A program made the position numbers and the translations under genes. The notes beneath the pieces were generated by a model. That model did no database searches, was not told where the DNA came from, and saw only the letters and a list, made by a program, of their open reading frames with translations. From CAYPEK01 sp964409645 (lineage in GTDB: Bacteria > UBP15 > UBA6099): 64,000 nt of DNA. How positions within the stretch are numbered: position 1 is the stretch's first letter; the number at the start of each line of letters is the position of its first letter. The stretch spans positions 1 through 64,000 of the forward strand of contig CAYPEK010000004.1 of assembly GCA_964409645.1 (NCBI GenBank), written 5' to 3'. Shown in pieces: positions 1 through 9,137 of the stretch.

Positions 1-359
1 GCCTTACACGCGTCGATCGTGCTTCCGCCGCCGACGGATACCACACAGTCCGGCTTCGCCTTGGCGATCGCCATCGCTATGCGGTAAACATCCTCTCGGG
101 GCGCATTCGGCCGCGCGCCGCGCTCGATCTCTCCGTACGACACGCCCGCCGCGTCGAGACCCGCGAGCACTTCCTTCATAATCGGCTGCATCCACTCGCC
201 GCCCGGTTCGCCGTGCTGCGCCGCAACCACCAGCGCCTTCTTTCCATATTCCGCCGCGAACTTGCCGGCGGCCTTGAGCGACCCCGCGCCGAATGCGTAC
301 CGGTCGCCTTTCCATTCTTTCAAAAGCCTCGTTCCCATTGCCATGTAATCTTCCGCCAT
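1..359 (-). CDS. Iron-containing alcohol dehydrogenase family protein (3' part outside window)
   Basis: About 119 N-terminal residues are visible; the gene runs off the left edge. The segment VVSVGGGSTIDACKA near the window edge is the nucleotide-binding Gly-rich motif (GGGSxxDxxK) of the iron-dependent (group III) alcohol dehydrogenases, which reduce aldehydes or oxidise alcohols with NAD(P) and a divalent metal. The ATG at 359 is preceded by a clear GAGGAGG ribosome site. The metal-binding histidines of the C-terminal domain are not in view, so activity and substrate cannot be judged. It follows the desulfhydrase-like gene on the same strand, with an 80-bp gap. Confidence 0.85.
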   Translation of the reverse strand, partial: MAEDYMAMGTRLLKEWKGDRYAFGAGSLKAAGKFAAEYGKKALVVAAQHGEPGGEWMQPIMKEVLAGLDAAGVSYGEIERGARPNAPREDVYRIAMAIAKAKPDCVVSVGGGSTIDACK

Positions 360-439
360 CTTACGTCCCTCCTCGCCTTTCTTCAGTTTAATTCATCCTT
401 CGATAAGCGGCGCCGCACGCGCCGCGTTGTCGTCTTTTG

Positions 440-1567
440 TCAACACATCACATCCGCCGTCGTGTGCTCCTCGCACTCGAAGAACTGGCGGAACTCCTGC
501 GGCAGGTCGCCGCTCGAACGCTGTGATGCGATCCCGGACATATCCGCTGAGTTATACGTGTTCCAGAACAGGACCGTCTTATTCGAGAAATCCTCTTTTT
601 GCGCCGTGCCGATCAGCCCGGCGAACGCCTTGCCGGTGTACACTCCTTCAAGTTTCAACCCCGACTTCTGCTTCACCACCTCGATAGCCTCGATCCCTTC
701 CGGCGTGTAGCGGCCATATTCCTTGCCGAAATAATCCGTCAGCAGCTCGACGTTGAACGGGGTAACAATCCGTACAGGAAACGAGCGGTCCATTGAGAAC
801 AGTTTCAGCGCCGCCTGATTCGCGAGCGTTGAGAGAACAATCGTGTTGCCGACAACCCAATCCGTGACCTTTACGCCGACGACACGCGTCTTAAGCCCGG
901 CGGCGCGGCAGCCGGCTATCAGCCCCGACGCCGTTCCCGCCGTGCCCACCGCCACGAAAATCACATCCGGCTCCGGTACCTCACCACTATCTATCTGCTG
1001 TTTCAGCTCGAACGCCGCGCTTATGTAGCCGATGACACCCGCGACCGATGAGCCGCCCGTCGGGATAAGAAACGGCGGTTTGCCTTCCTTCAACGTTGTC
1101 TCCGCCATCACGCGCAACGCCATCGCCGTCGCGTCCGCGTAGCCGCCCGCCAGATGCATCTCGGCGCCGTAATACGCGTCGCAAAGCATGTTTCGCTTCA
1201 CCGCTTCCGTCACCGGTTGCGGCACGAGCACGCCCACCGACTTCAAACCGACCGAAGCGGCATGAATCGTCGTGGCCAGAAAATGGTTCGACCCGATGCC
1301 GCCGAACGTTATCACCTTTTTATAGCCTCGGTTCTTCGCCTCGCCCAACAGAAATTCGAGCTTGCGCACCTTATTGCCGCCGTAAACCTGATGCGAGAGA
1401 TCGTCCCTTTTCACATACATAGCGCCTATGCCGAGCGCGCCCGCCAGCTCCGGATACTCGACAACCGGCGTCGGGAAACTGCCTAGCTGAATGCGCGGCA
1501 GCCTTTCTTCGAGCGACGGAAATGCGTCGAAAATAGCGAGTTTTTTATCCGTATCGTTTGTGTCCAT
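440..1567 (-). CDS. D-cysteine desulfhydrase / ACC deaminase family PLP enzyme
   Basis: A fold-type II PLP enzyme. The motif GGNKVRKLEFLL carries the PLP Schiff-base lysine of the D-cysteine desulfhydrase/1-aminocyclopropane-1-carboxylate deaminase family, and TGGSSVAGVIGY plus AVGTAGTASGL are the phosphate and cofactor loops. The family breaks down D-cysteine to pyruvate, sulfide and ammonia, or deaminates ACC; I cannot choose between them. I prefer the ATG at 1567 because an AGGAGG site lies 10 bases upstream. The longer reading from 1603 would begin next to a TATAAT hexamer at 1606-1611 that could itself be the promoter. Length (about 375 residues) is a little longer than typical. Cytoplasmic. 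Confidence 0.85.
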   Translation of the reverse strand: MDTNDTDKKLAIFDAFPSLEERLPRIQLGSFPTPVVEYPELAGALGIGAMYVKRDDLSHQVYGGNKVRKLEFLLGEAKNRGYKKVITFGGIGSNHFLATTIHAASVGLKSVGVLVPQPVTEAVKRNMLCDAYYGAEMHLAGGYADATAMALRVMAETTLKEGKPPFLIPTGGSSVAGVIGYISAAFELKQQIDSGEVPEPDVIFVAVGTAGTASGLIAGCRAAGLKTRVVGVKVTDWVVGNTIVLSTLANQAALKLFSMDRSFPVRIVTPFNVELLTDYFGKEYGRYTPEGIEAIEVVKQKSGLKLEGVYTGKAFAGLIGTAQKEDFSNKTVLFWNTYNSADMSGIASQRSSGDLPQEFRQFFECEEHTTADVMC

Positions 1568-1750
1568 AATCGCGCCGCCTCCTGCCGCGCCTGTAATTTG
1601 CATTGATTATAATACTCGCCGGGAAGACCGGAGTAAAGGGGCGTGCCAAAGCGTTGCAGCCCATTCTTCATAAAGCAACTTCACAAAACCGCGCCGGACG
1701 GCAGCCTCACACGCCCCCCGGCTCCGGCTCTTCCGGGACCGATCCCGGAC

Positions 1751-3019
1751 TTAGAATCCGAATCCGACGTCCATCGAATAATACTTCTCGTCGAAACTAT
1801 AATCGAACTTCGCCTCGTATTTATTTTGGAATCGGTAGCCGAGTATTCCGTGGTAATCGAATCCTTCGAGCGATTTCTTTTCAAACTGCACGGTGCCGTC
1901 GCAAGTTATCTCACAGTGCGTCTGCGTGTTCGCGGACCGGAATCCCGCGCTTACTCCGTAATAAACATTCGCGGGAGTCTTGATTTTCACCTTCTTCGTA
2001 TCCTCGAAGATATACGCCACCGACAACTGCATCACCCTGAACTGCGTCCTGAGATGCTGATTGTTGTAAACGTAACTTACTTCCGGCCGTGTGTACGTCA
2101 CGCTGTACACGAGTTTATGATTTTTCTTCGGAACCCAGATATCGATTCCGTACAGCAGACTGGCCTTGTTGTTGCCGCCCGTGCCGGGAAGGTCCTGATT
2201 CAGGAAAAAATATCCCACGTGCATCATATAAGCAGGCTTTTTGTCGAGAGCCGACGCTTGAGCCGGAGCCGCCGAAGCATCTCCTGAAGACGCGTCCGAC
2301 GACGCGTCGCTGCTTGTTTCCGAATCCGAAGAAGTAGAACTCGAACTGCCGCCGCGCCTTCGGCTGCTGCCCGAACTCGGCGCAGCCGCTGTGTCGGTCG
2401 ATGCGGACGAATCCGAAGAGGTAGAACTCGAACTGCCGCGCTTGCTGCGTTTACTCGTCGTGCCGCTGGATGCTGTCGTATCTGCCGAAGCCGCCGGAGC
2501 TGCCGCCGTATCCGTCGAAGACGAACCGCGCTTGCTCCTTCCGCTGGAAGACGTCGAAGCCGGAGCCGCCGCAGCGCCGCTCGATGCGGGCGCCGATGCA
2601 GCCGGCGCTGATGACGATGATGCCGGAGCCGAAGCCTGAATCTTGCCGGCCGATGGCGTTGCTGCCGGCGCCGTCGTTGTTGCCGCCGGTGCAGCCGCTC
2701 CCGGTGTCACACCCTCAGGTACAACCACATCCAGCTCCTGTATCTTGTCAGCGCCGGTGACTATCTTTGCCTGCGCGTAAGCCGGCATCATTTTCACTAT
2801 CTCCAACGTGCCGACCGCTTTGTTATCGTGATACACATTCAGTTTCTGGCCTTCCTTGAAGCCGGCGGCCTTCGCCTTGTAAATCAGTACCGTGCCGTCG
2901 TTCAATTTCAGATCGACGCGGGTCTCCTGCGCCGATGCGGCGACACAAAAAAACAGCGCCGTAAGAATCACAACAGCCGGCAGTGCCAACATCTGTTTCT
3001 TTCCGGAGAAATCTCTCAT
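1751..3019 (-). CDS. Secreted protein with Ser/Ala-rich linker and putative outer-membrane barrel
   Basis: The N-terminus (MRDFSGKK, a long hydrophobic stretch, then ASAQE) is a Sec signal peptide. A compact domain of about 80 residues follows (VDLKLNDGTVLIYKAK...), then roughly 190 residues of Ala/Pro/Ser/Thr linker. The linker carries three degenerate repeats of a basic patch plus Ser run (RSKRGSSS, RSKRGSSSSTSS, RRRGGSSSSTSS). The last ~150 residues have alternating aromatic strands and end in MDVGFGF; a terminal Phe is the outer-membrane barrel assembly signal. I infer an envelope protein but recognise no family. The start at 3019 is chosen because it gives a normal signal peptide; an upstream in-frame start at 3073 would add 18 residues. 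Confidence 0.7.
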   Translation of the reverse strand: MRDFSGKKQMLALPAVVILTALFFCVAASAQETRVDLKLNDGTVLIYKAKAAGFKEGQKLNVYHDNKAVGTLEIVKMMPAYAQAKIVTGADKIQELDVVVPEGVTPGAAAPAATTTAPAATPSAGKIQASAPASSSSAPAASAPASSGAAAAPASTSSSGRSKRGSSSTDTAAAPAASADTTASSGTTSKRSKRGSSSSTSSDSSASTDTAAAPSSGSSRRRGGSSSSTSSDSETSSDASSDASSGDASAAPAQASALDKKPAYMMHVGYFFLNQDLPGTGGNNKASLLYGIDIWVPKKNHKLVYSVTYTRPEVSYVYNNQHLRTQFRVMQLSVAYIFEDTKKVKIKTPANVYYGVSAGFRSANTQTHCEITCDGTVQFEKKSLEGFDYHGILGYRFQNKYEAKFDYSFDEKYYSMDVGFGF

Positions 3020-3171
3020 GTTGAACCCCATTTGTTTTAGATATAAAAAACTCCGTTTCGGAATAACGGGCAACTAATTATATCAACATGAAAAAACCAA
3101 TGCAACAAAGAAAATATACTCTATTTTAAATGAGAATTTTACTTGTTTGAAGACTAATATATAATTATGCG

Positions 3172-3480
3172 ATGATAGAAACATCGCTTAAATTAACCCG
3201 GCACGAGGCCGACATAATCAGATTGTGGTCGGATAAAACCATCCACGGCGGCCACTGGGGCGACGGCGACTGCGTATTTCCGGACGAAGGAATAGTGCTC
3301 GAAAAACTTGCGGCAATAAAAGACGGCGGAGACGCTGTTTTCACAACCCGCGACATCGAAATCATGCTCGTCTGGCTCGAAAACCACAGCGGAAGCCACC
3401 TCACAGGCGGCCTCAGCCTCACCGGAGAGGAAGTGCCCATCGTGCACAAAATAAAAGCCGCCGCAGCCGCAGCCGGCTAA
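3172..3480 (+). CDS. Small hypothetical protein
   Basis: A 102-residue soluble protein I do not recognise. It is rich in charged residues and Trp/His/Gly (DKTIHGGHWGDGDCVFPDEG) and ends in an Ala-rich tail. No signal peptide or membrane segment is visible. Coding reality is supported by base use like the neighbours and by its fit between a promoter-like region and the tRNA. There is no Shine-Dalgarno sequence; instead a TATAAT hexamer at 3160-3165 sits six bases before the ATG, so the message could be leaderless. The matching -35 region is weak. Confidence 0.6.
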   Translation: MIETSLKLTRHEADIIRLWSDKTIHGGHWGDGDCVFPDEGIVLEKLAAIKDGGDAVFTTRDIEIMLVWLENHSGSHLTGGLSLTGEEVPIVHKIKAAAAAAG

Positions 3481-3527
3481 GCCCCATACATCCTTTTTTA
3501 AATATTCCTCCGACTTTTTAAAAACAA

Positions 3528-3556
3528 TTGTCAGCGGCTTGAGACCTTGCTATAAT
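3528..3556 (+). promoter_or_regulatory. Sigma-70 promoter of tRNA-Ala
   Basis: TTGTCA at 3528-3533, a 17-bp spacer, and TATAAT at 3551-3556 preceded by TGC (extended -10). Transcription would start near 3563, about 23 bases before the mature tRNA. This is the best consensus promoter in the window. Confidence 0.85.
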
Positions 3557-3585
3557 TTTTTTTTGGCTTCACCAGAGGCCGTAGC

Positions 3586-3658
<73 letters not shown>

Positions 3659-3790
3659 CTTCAGTAACTAATTAATTTCAGGGGCTCTGCGAAAGTAGAT
3701 TAAATATTCTTTTATTACTGTGATTTTTGCAGAATAGGCTGATTTTCCACAACGTCGGCAAAACCCGCGAAAACGTCCATTTCTTGCATT

Positions 3791-4174
3791 TTACCGTGAC
3801 AGTTGCTCTACCGGCATTTCATAGGCTCGATCAATCGCGCTCAGGTCTGCCGCTGTCGGGCAAACATAAGTTCTTACAACCGTTTCAACCGTGTCGCCCA
3901 ATTGACCGGCAACAGCATCGACCGGGACGCCTGCCTACAAAAGCCGCTGCGTCGTCGTGGTGTTCACCATCTCAGGAAAGAACGCGGTCGCCTTGTCCAG
4001 AACTGCCTTATACCGCGAATAAGATTTCCCCCCTCACGCTCTGCTCTTTCATCAATAGCCATTCATCCAAAAAATCAGACGTGCGAATTGGAACAATCCC
4101 ACTCATGGCCTGCTCGCGGAACCGCGCTTTAATTTCATCAACCATTGCGGCAGCGCTCAGTCCGCAGGCTTATG
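3791..4174 (-). pseudogene. Decayed tyrosine-recombinase (phage-type integrase) remnant
   Basis: Reading the minus strand gives scattered pieces of a tyrosine integrase in several frames. Near 4050-4150 there is a core-binding (SAM-like) N-terminal domain piece, MVDEIKARFREQAMSG then DFLDEWLLMKEQSVRG. It continues after a frame change in a G run as SYSRYKAVLDKATAFFPEMV. Near 3790-3950 there is the C-terminal part, AGVPVDAVAGQLGD then TVVRTYVCPTAADLSAIDRA, which matches the segment around the last catalytic residues. An in-frame stop and an internal deletion remove the catalytic core (Arg and HxxR). It lies directly 3' of tRNA-Ala, so it is most likely the relic of an element that integrated there. 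Nothing else coding is seen from 3659 to 4412. Confidence 0.75.
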
Positions 4175-4286
4175 AGATGCTCATTGACAAATTACAATTC
4201 ATCGGTTATGTTTAAAAGGTAAGGAAAGGTGATTTTTTGGATACTGTCAGATAACCCTAAAGCAAGTTCTTAAATGAACATTTTTT

Positions 4287-4308
4287 ACAGACAAAAGATT
4301 TTGTCTGT
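4287..4308. promoter_or_regulatory. Perfect 22-bp palindrome upstream of the methyltransferase gene
   Basis: Ten-base arms (ACAGACAAAA and TTTTGTCTGT) separated by GA, about 105 bp before the methyltransferase start. Partial TTTACAGA repeats recur at 4325-4332 and, inverted, near 4372-4380. It could be an operator for a dimeric regulator or a terminator stem for the integrase remnant. No regulator gene lies next to it. Confidence 0.4.
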
Positions 4309-4412
4309 GGATTACTTTTGAATTTTTACAGATCATCAGATAATAAAATCAACTAGAATTTTATACTGTTTTTCTGTAAAAGTTAGGATTATTACAATAA
4401 AGGAGAAACGCC

Positions 4413-5141
4413 ATGAAGTTTACAAAAAGCAATAAATATAACAAAAAATTTATCAACGAAAATCTGATGGGCCCAAACAGTATGAAAATTCTTGAAGAAT
4501 TACTGCAACCGGTCAAGTTCGAAAAAGGTATGCGGGTTCTAGATTTAGGCTGCGGAAAAGGCCTGACTTCAGTATTTCTTGCAAAAGAATTTGGCGTACA
4601 AGTATTTGCAACTGATTTATGGATTAGTGCAAGTAAAAATTATGAAATGATTGAGTCAATGGGCTTGGAAAATCAAATTATCCCGATGCACGCAGATGCA
4701 GGGGATTTGCCTTATGCTGATGAATACTTTGATGCAATTGTAAGCATAGATTCATATCATTACTTCGGGACTGAGCCTGATTATATGGATAAATTAGCAC
4801 CATTGGTCAAAAAAGGCGGAACGATTGCTCTTGGTTTTCCCGGAGTAAAAAAAGAATTCAATGGAGTGCTTCCTGATGAAATGATGTCATATTGGGAAAA
4901 AGTGAAAGATGATATTTTAAAAACTTTTCATTCTATCCCTTGGTGGAAAGAGCTTTTAAGCAAATCCAACGAAATATCAATCGAATCAATTCAGGAAATG
5001 CAATGTTTTGAAGAATGCTGGAAAGATTGGCTTACCTGCGATAACGAATATGCTGAATATGCTGCAAATGACAAGCTTTCGATGGAAGCCGGAGCGGATA
5101 AATATATGAATCTTATTGCAATAATTGCAAAACGGAAGTGA
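4413..5141 (+). CDS. Class I SAM-dependent methyltransferase, AT-rich (probably acquired)
   Basis: A 242-residue cytoplasmic protein. VLDLGCGKGLTSVFLAKEFG is the SAM-binding motif I, FATDLW the acidic loop, HADAGDLPYADEYFD motif II/III, and IVSIDSYHYFG the following strand, so the fold is a class I methyltransferase. The substrate is unknown; the family includes small-molecule and lipid methyltransferases. The start has a strong AAAGGAG site 8 bases upstream, and a stem-loop with T run follows the stop. Base composition and codon use (AAA, GAA, TTA) are far more AT-rich than the surroundings. Together with the tRNA and integrase remnant this points to horizontal acquisition. Confidence 0.85.
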   Translation: MKFTKSNKYNKKFINENLMGPNSMKILEELLQPVKFEKGMRVLDLGCGKGLTSVFLAKEFGVQVFATDLWISASKNYEMIESMGLENQIIPMHADAGDLPYADEYFDAIVSIDSYHYFGTEPDYMDKLAPLVKKGGTIALGFPGVKKEFNGVLPDEMMSYWEKVKDDILKTFHSIPWWKELLSKSNEISIESIQEMQCFEECWKDWLTCDNEYAEYAANDKLSMEAGADKYMNLIAIIAKRK

Positions 5142-5153
5142 AATCTACATTAC

Positions 5154-5193
5154 AAACGAGCAGGTGGACTTTTTGTTCATCTGCTCGTTTTTG
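5154..5193 (+). terminator. Rho-independent terminator after the methyltransferase gene
   Basis: AACGAGCAGGTG pairs imperfectly with CATCTGCTCGTT across a short T-rich loop and is followed by TTTT. It lies about 15 bases after the stop codon. Confidence 0.75.
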
Positions 5194-5291
5194 TGTTCAG
5201 AGACTTTTGCTGTCTGGACTACATCCAACACTTCAAAGATAAAAGAAAATCCTAAAATGTTTTTATCGCGGTCAAAAAAGAACTGCGCCCT

Positions 5292-5666
5292 TTACGCCTT
5301 TTCGATGACGACGGTGGCGCCGTCGGGGACTTGCTTGAAAACGGTCGGGTCGCCGGAGATCATGCCGACAGGGTTGACGGCGCTCGCCGGGCGGATTTCG
5401 TTGCCCCGGCTGGCGGGCGTGTGGCCAAAGAAGATGCAGAACGCGGTTCCGGGAGGCCAGTATGCGAGTTCACCTAGCGAGACGATTTCTTTTGCATCGT
5501 CCGACTCCCCTTCCCTGACCGGGATCGAGAAGTATATCTCGTCGCCCCACGTGTTGCCACGCTGCCTGATCGGGAGTGCGTTCCATATCTTTTCTGCGGT
5601 CTGCGAGTCGTTCAACACGGCCTCGGCGCTGATGTCGCCAGCCGTGATTCTTATTTTCTTTTCCAT
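5292..5666 (-). CDS. Cyclophilin-like fold protein (TM1367/DUF369 type)
   Basis: A 124-residue protein with the small cyclophilin-like domain pattern: IRITAGDISAEAVLNDSQTAEKIWNALP at the N-terminus, WGDEIYFSIP, then LGELAYWPPGTAFCIFFGHTP and a C-terminal SGDPTVFKQVPDGATVVIEKA. The family (PF04126-like) has a cyclophilin fold but no demonstrated isomerase role. ATG 5666 is preceded by AGGTGGGAG; a GTG nine bases earlier is an alternative. It is transcribed with, and about 40 bp downstream of, the CgeB-type glycosyltransferase gene. The function there is unknown. Confidence 0.75.
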   Translation of the reverse strand: MEKKIRITAGDISAEAVLNDSQTAEKIWNALPIRQRGNTWGDEIYFSIPVREGESDDAKEIVSLGELAYWPPGTAFCIFFGHTPASRGNEIRPASAVNPVGMISGDPTVFKQVPDGATVVIEKA

Positions 5667-5707
5667 TTCTCCCACCTTCCGCTCCGGTTTTTCCGTTCCC
5701 TTTTACT

Positions 5708-6892
5708 TTAAATAAAGTCTTTAATCGTTTCGAGTATTTTTTTCATCCTATGCGCGTAAGTATGTTCGCTCAGCACGCGGCGTCTGGTCATACGGGCGCG
5801 GGTTTCGCGTTCCGCGTCGTTGGCGAGAAAATATTCGAGTTTCGCTTCCATCTCGTCGTAACTGCGAAAGACAGCTATCTCGCTGTCCGGGTCGAACAGA
5901 CGTTCGGCATCCTCCCGGTAATCTGTGAGCACGAAGCCTCCGCACGCCGGGGCGTCAAACACGCGCTGGTTGACAGACGTCAACAACTGAGACTTGGACA
6001 GGTTGAGGTTGACCTTCGATGCGCTGTATAAATATTTGAGGTCTTCCATATAATCGATCGGCCCGCGGTATTCGGTTCCGGCCGGGACGACGTCTCGCCA
6101 CCCTTCGTCGCCGTATATATGGGGGCCGAAACGCGCGGCTCGGCCGAGCGCTCGATTCCTGTATAAGAACATGGATTGAACGGCAAGGCAAAAATCCATC
6201 GCGTGGCGGTTAGGCGCGTTAACTTTCACGCCGTCGCGTTTTTCTATGTCCGCCATCAGCTCCGCTATAGGCGGGTGCGGAGGTACAGAATGCCGCTCTA
6301 TACTTTCCTCGAATATAGCCTTTAACTTGGCATCGTCGATATCATCGCGATCTCTTCTGTAAGTATTTCCCGATAGTGAACTGCCGACGAAGCTTACGTC
6401 GCAGCGATACGGCAAGCAGGCGGGATCGTCCGGCGGAACACGCCTGAATCGGGCCGGGTTTGTTCCCAACGGCAGATATTCCGCAATAGCGCAGCCGAGT
6501 TCGCGCAACGGCTCCACGAACGCCCGATCCCATGAGAAGGCAAAGAATTTATCGATAATATTGTTGCGGTTCATGGCAAGAAACGGGTCATCGACAAACC
6601 ACGCCACGACAGGTATGCCGAGAGAGTCGAAAAATTCCGGCTCATTCCTGACAACTCCCGCGTCCACCGTGAAAATGAAGTCGGGCTCGAAATCGCGAAA
6701 GAATTCCACGACTTTGTCTTTTACTCCGGCGAACTCGCCGTTTTCATCCAAGTATATTCTCAGATCGAACCCTATGACTCCGTTTTTTTCGAGCGCGATG
6801 CGGCAGTCCGTCGCTATGAACGGAACCACGAGGCCGCCGCCGTTCAGAACAATTACTCGTTTGAATTCCTTATTTTTATTTACATCTGACAT
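5708..6892 (-). CDS. CgeB-family glycosyltransferase
   Basis: About 394 residues with the two-part layout of CgeB-like proteins. The N-terminal DUF3880-type half has FEPDFIFTVDAGV and GIPVVAWFVDDPF. The C-terminal Glyco_trans_1_2-type half has VFDAPACGGFVLTDYREDAERLFD, YSASKVNLNLSKSQ and a HTYAHRMKKIL tail. The family is GT-B fold and soluble, and generally decorates surface polysaccharide or glycans. ATG 6892 is taken as start; a GTG at 6916 is possible and neither has a strong ribosome site. The gene diverges from the sensor kinase at 7060. Confidence 0.85.
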   Translation of the reverse strand: MSDVNKNKEFKRVIVLNGGGLVVPFIATDCRIALEKNGVIGFDLRIYLDENGEFAGVKDKVVEFFRDFEPDFIFTVDAGVVRNEPEFFDSLGIPVVAWFVDDPFLAMNRNNIIDKFFAFSWDRAFVEPLRELGCAIAEYLPLGTNPARFRRVPPDDPACLPYRCDVSFVGSSLSGNTYRRDRDDIDDAKLKAIFEESIERHSVPPHPPIAELMADIEKRDGVKVNAPNRHAMDFCLAVQSMFLYRNRALGRAARFGPHIYGDEGWRDVVPAGTEYRGPIDYMEDLKYLYSASKVNLNLSKSQLLTSVNQRVFDAPACGGFVLTDYREDAERLFDPDSEIAVFRSYDEMEAKLEYFLANDAERETRARMTRRRVLSEHTYAHRMKKILETIKDFI

Positions 6893-7059
6893 TTGCTTCG
6901 TCCGTCCGCCGTCCACTCGGACGGTATTTTGGCATTATAGCACTTAATTCGACACGTGCCACTCGAATGCGGATCGTTTTGCGAAGCGGCGGTTGTTGGC
7001 TTATAATGAGTTTCGAATACCGTCGGCAGCCTGTCGGCGGGCGGGAGCGGTTGCGCCGG

Positions 7060-9048
7060 ATGAGAATCAGCCTGACATCGAGAATGGTGCTCTCTTTCCT
7101 TATCGTCGTCGCGGTATCTATCTCAGTGCCCTCCCTTTACTCTTTCGGGTATCTCTCGCGGATTGTCTATCACGAAGCGCAGTTGAAGATGGAGTCCGAC
7201 CTCGAGATTGCGAACCTGCTGCTTCGGCAGAAGAGGCAGTCGCTGCTGATGCCGGCTCGCGTGTTGTCGAACGACATCTCATTCAACAGGATACTCGCCG
7301 GGCGCGTCGGCGAACTCGTGAAAGTGCGTGTGAAGTATTTCGTGCGCGGCCTCTCCGAAAACGATCTGACGTATATGACGGTGACGGACAGCGATGGAGT
7401 TGTACTGTTCCGTTCGCAGGCGGCGTACTCGACAGGGGACAGCCTGCTGAACGATCCGGCGGTGCGTCGCGCGCTCGGCGGCGAGGAAGTGCTGACGTTC
7501 AAACGGCTCGAACCGTACGAGTTGTGGCGCGAGGGACTGCTCGCGGAGCCGCCCGGGCCGGGAAGCCGCGAGGAAGGGCTGGCGATTCTCGCGGTGGTGC
7601 CGGTTTTCATGCAGTACGGAGCGGACGAATCGGAGAGCTTCGCCTCCGAGGGCGGGCGCGAGGTGGTCGGCACGATCATGGTCGGCTACTTGCTGAACAG
7701 GGACAAAACACTTCTCAATGAAATACATTCGAGGACTCGCGGGACGGCGAGCATATACACGCAGCGCGGGCTCGTTGCGTCGTCCGATAAGAGCTGGAAC
7801 GGCGAACTTACAAAATCGGTTTTCGAGGAACTCGGAAAAGAAGGCCGAAGGCAATGGATCGCCGGACGGACACGGCACGGGGAGATCACGGGTTACGTGA
7901 CGCTGAAAGGGATGAACGGGCGTCCGGAGGCGGCGTTTGAACTGCGCAACTCGACAACAGGGATCAACCGGGCGCGCGCCATGTCGTTGCGCGACAACTT
8001 TTTCTTCATTCTGATCGGGATCGCGGTGGCTGTGGCGCTCGGCGGCTTCCTCGCGCGGCGGATCACGGACCCGGTGCAGAAGCTGCGCAAGGGCGCGGAA
8101 GAGATCGGCCGCGGGAACCTTATGTACAGGATCGATCTCCCCGGCGGCGACGAGCTCTCTCAGCTCGCGGACGCGTTCAACGACATGAGCGTTAGGCTGT
8201 TCCGTTCGATGGAGGAGATGCGGCTTTCCAAACGACAGGTGGAAGACTATTCGCAGCGCCTTAAGTCGGCGCACTCAAGTCTCGAAATGTACTCCCGCGA
8301 GCTCGAAAAGGTGAATCAGGAACTCCTTCGCACTAACATCAGCCTGCGGAAGGCGAACGAGGTCAAAGACACATTTCTTTCGACGGTGTCACACGAACTT
8401 AAGACGCCGCTGACGACGATTATCGGGTACATATCGATGACATTGGAGGGAGCGCTAGGGCCGGTGACTGAAGATACGCGGCAGGGCCTTGAGGTGGTTC
8501 TGCGGCGCGGACGAAACCTTCAGGACCTGATCAGCGACCTGCTGAGCCTGTCAAGAATCGACGCGGGAAGAGTTGAGTTGCGCAAAAGCTATATCGACAT
8601 CGCCACGGAGGTGCGCAGCCTCGAAGAAGTGTTTTCGGAGCGCCTGCGCGAGGCGGAGCTGTCGATCGAGTTGCTTATCGCGGACAACCTGCCGCACGTT
8701 TACGCGGACCGCGACCGCATCAATCAGGTGCTTCTGAACCTCGTCGGCAACGCGGTGAAGTTCACACCCGCCGGAGGGCTTATCACGGTCAGGACGGCGC
8801 ATGTAAAGGAATCGAACTGCATCGAAGTTTCGGTCTCGGACACCGGCATCGGCATTCCCGAGAGCGAACTGGTGCACATCTTCGAGCGGTTCTATCAAGT
8901 GGACAAGCATGACGGACGCGAGTATGGAGGAACGGGGCTGGGACTGGCGATTGCAAAAGAACTGGTGGAGCTGCACGGCGGCAGCATATCGGTGGAAAGC
9001 CGCACCGGACGAGGCAGCAAATTCACGTTCACACTTCCGCTGAAGTGA
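7060..9048 (+). CDS. Membrane sensor histidine kinase (double-Cache-like sensor, HAMP, HisKA, HATPase)
   Basis: 662 residues from the ATG at 7060. Order: TM1 (MVLSFLIVVAVSISVPSLY), an extracytoplasmic sensor of about 270 residues with Cache-like features, TM2 (NFFFILIGIAVAVALGGFLA), a HAMP linker (ITDPVQKLRKGAEEIGRGN), a coiled coil, the H-box (STVSHELKTPLTTIIGYI, phospho-acceptor His near 445), the N-box (NLVGNAVKFTP), and G boxes (DTGIGIPESE, GGTGLGLAIA). All catalytic boxes are intact. No response regulator lies beside it, so it is an orphan kinase; the stand-alone CheY-like protein at 36.4 kb is one possible but unproven partner. A longer start at 6967 is possible. Confidence 0.93.
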   Translation: MRISLTSRMVLSFLIVVAVSISVPSLYSFGYLSRIVYHEAQLKMESDLEIANLLLRQKRQSLLMPARVLSNDISFNRILAGRVGELVKVRVKYFVRGLSENDLTYMTVTDSDGVVLFRSQAAYSTGDSLLNDPAVRRALGGEEVLTFKRLEPYELWREGLLAEPPGPGSREEGLAILAVVPVFMQYGADESESFASEGGREVVGTIMVGYLLNRDKTLLNEIHSRTRGTASIYTQRGLVASSDKSWNGELTKSVFEELGKEGRRQWIAGRTRHGEITGYVTLKGMNGRPEAAFELRNSTTGINRARAMSLRDNFFFILIGIAVAVALGGFLARRITDPVQKLRKGAEEIGRGNLMYRIDLPGGDELSQLADAFNDMSVRLFRSMEEMRLSKRQVEDYSQRLKSAHSSLEMYSRELEKVNQELLRTNISLRKANEVKDTFLSTVSHELKTPLTTIIGYISMTLEGALGPVTEDTRQGLEVVLRRGRNLQDLISDLLSLSRIDAGRVELRKSYIDIATEVRSLEEVFSERLREAELSIELLIADNLPHVYADRDRINQVLLNLVGNAVKFTPAGGLITVRTAHVKESNCIEVSVSDTGIGIPESELVHIFERFYQVDKHDGREYGGTGLGLAIAKELVELHGGSISVESRTGRGSKFTFTLPLK

Positions 9049-9137
9049 AAGCGGACTGGCGCGAATCCACATTTAATAATATAAATCAGCGGCGAAGGAC
9101 GCCGAATCCGGCGCCGCGCAGCAAAGGAGCGGGCATA

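Noticed and set aside
3659..4412. Several plus-strand frames after tRNA-Ala
   Set aside because: Their sequence is the reverse complement of integrase fragments; the plus-strand readings show no family features.
7279..8274. 331-codon minus-strand frame
   Set aside because: Antisense to the sensor kinase; no ribosome site or motifs.
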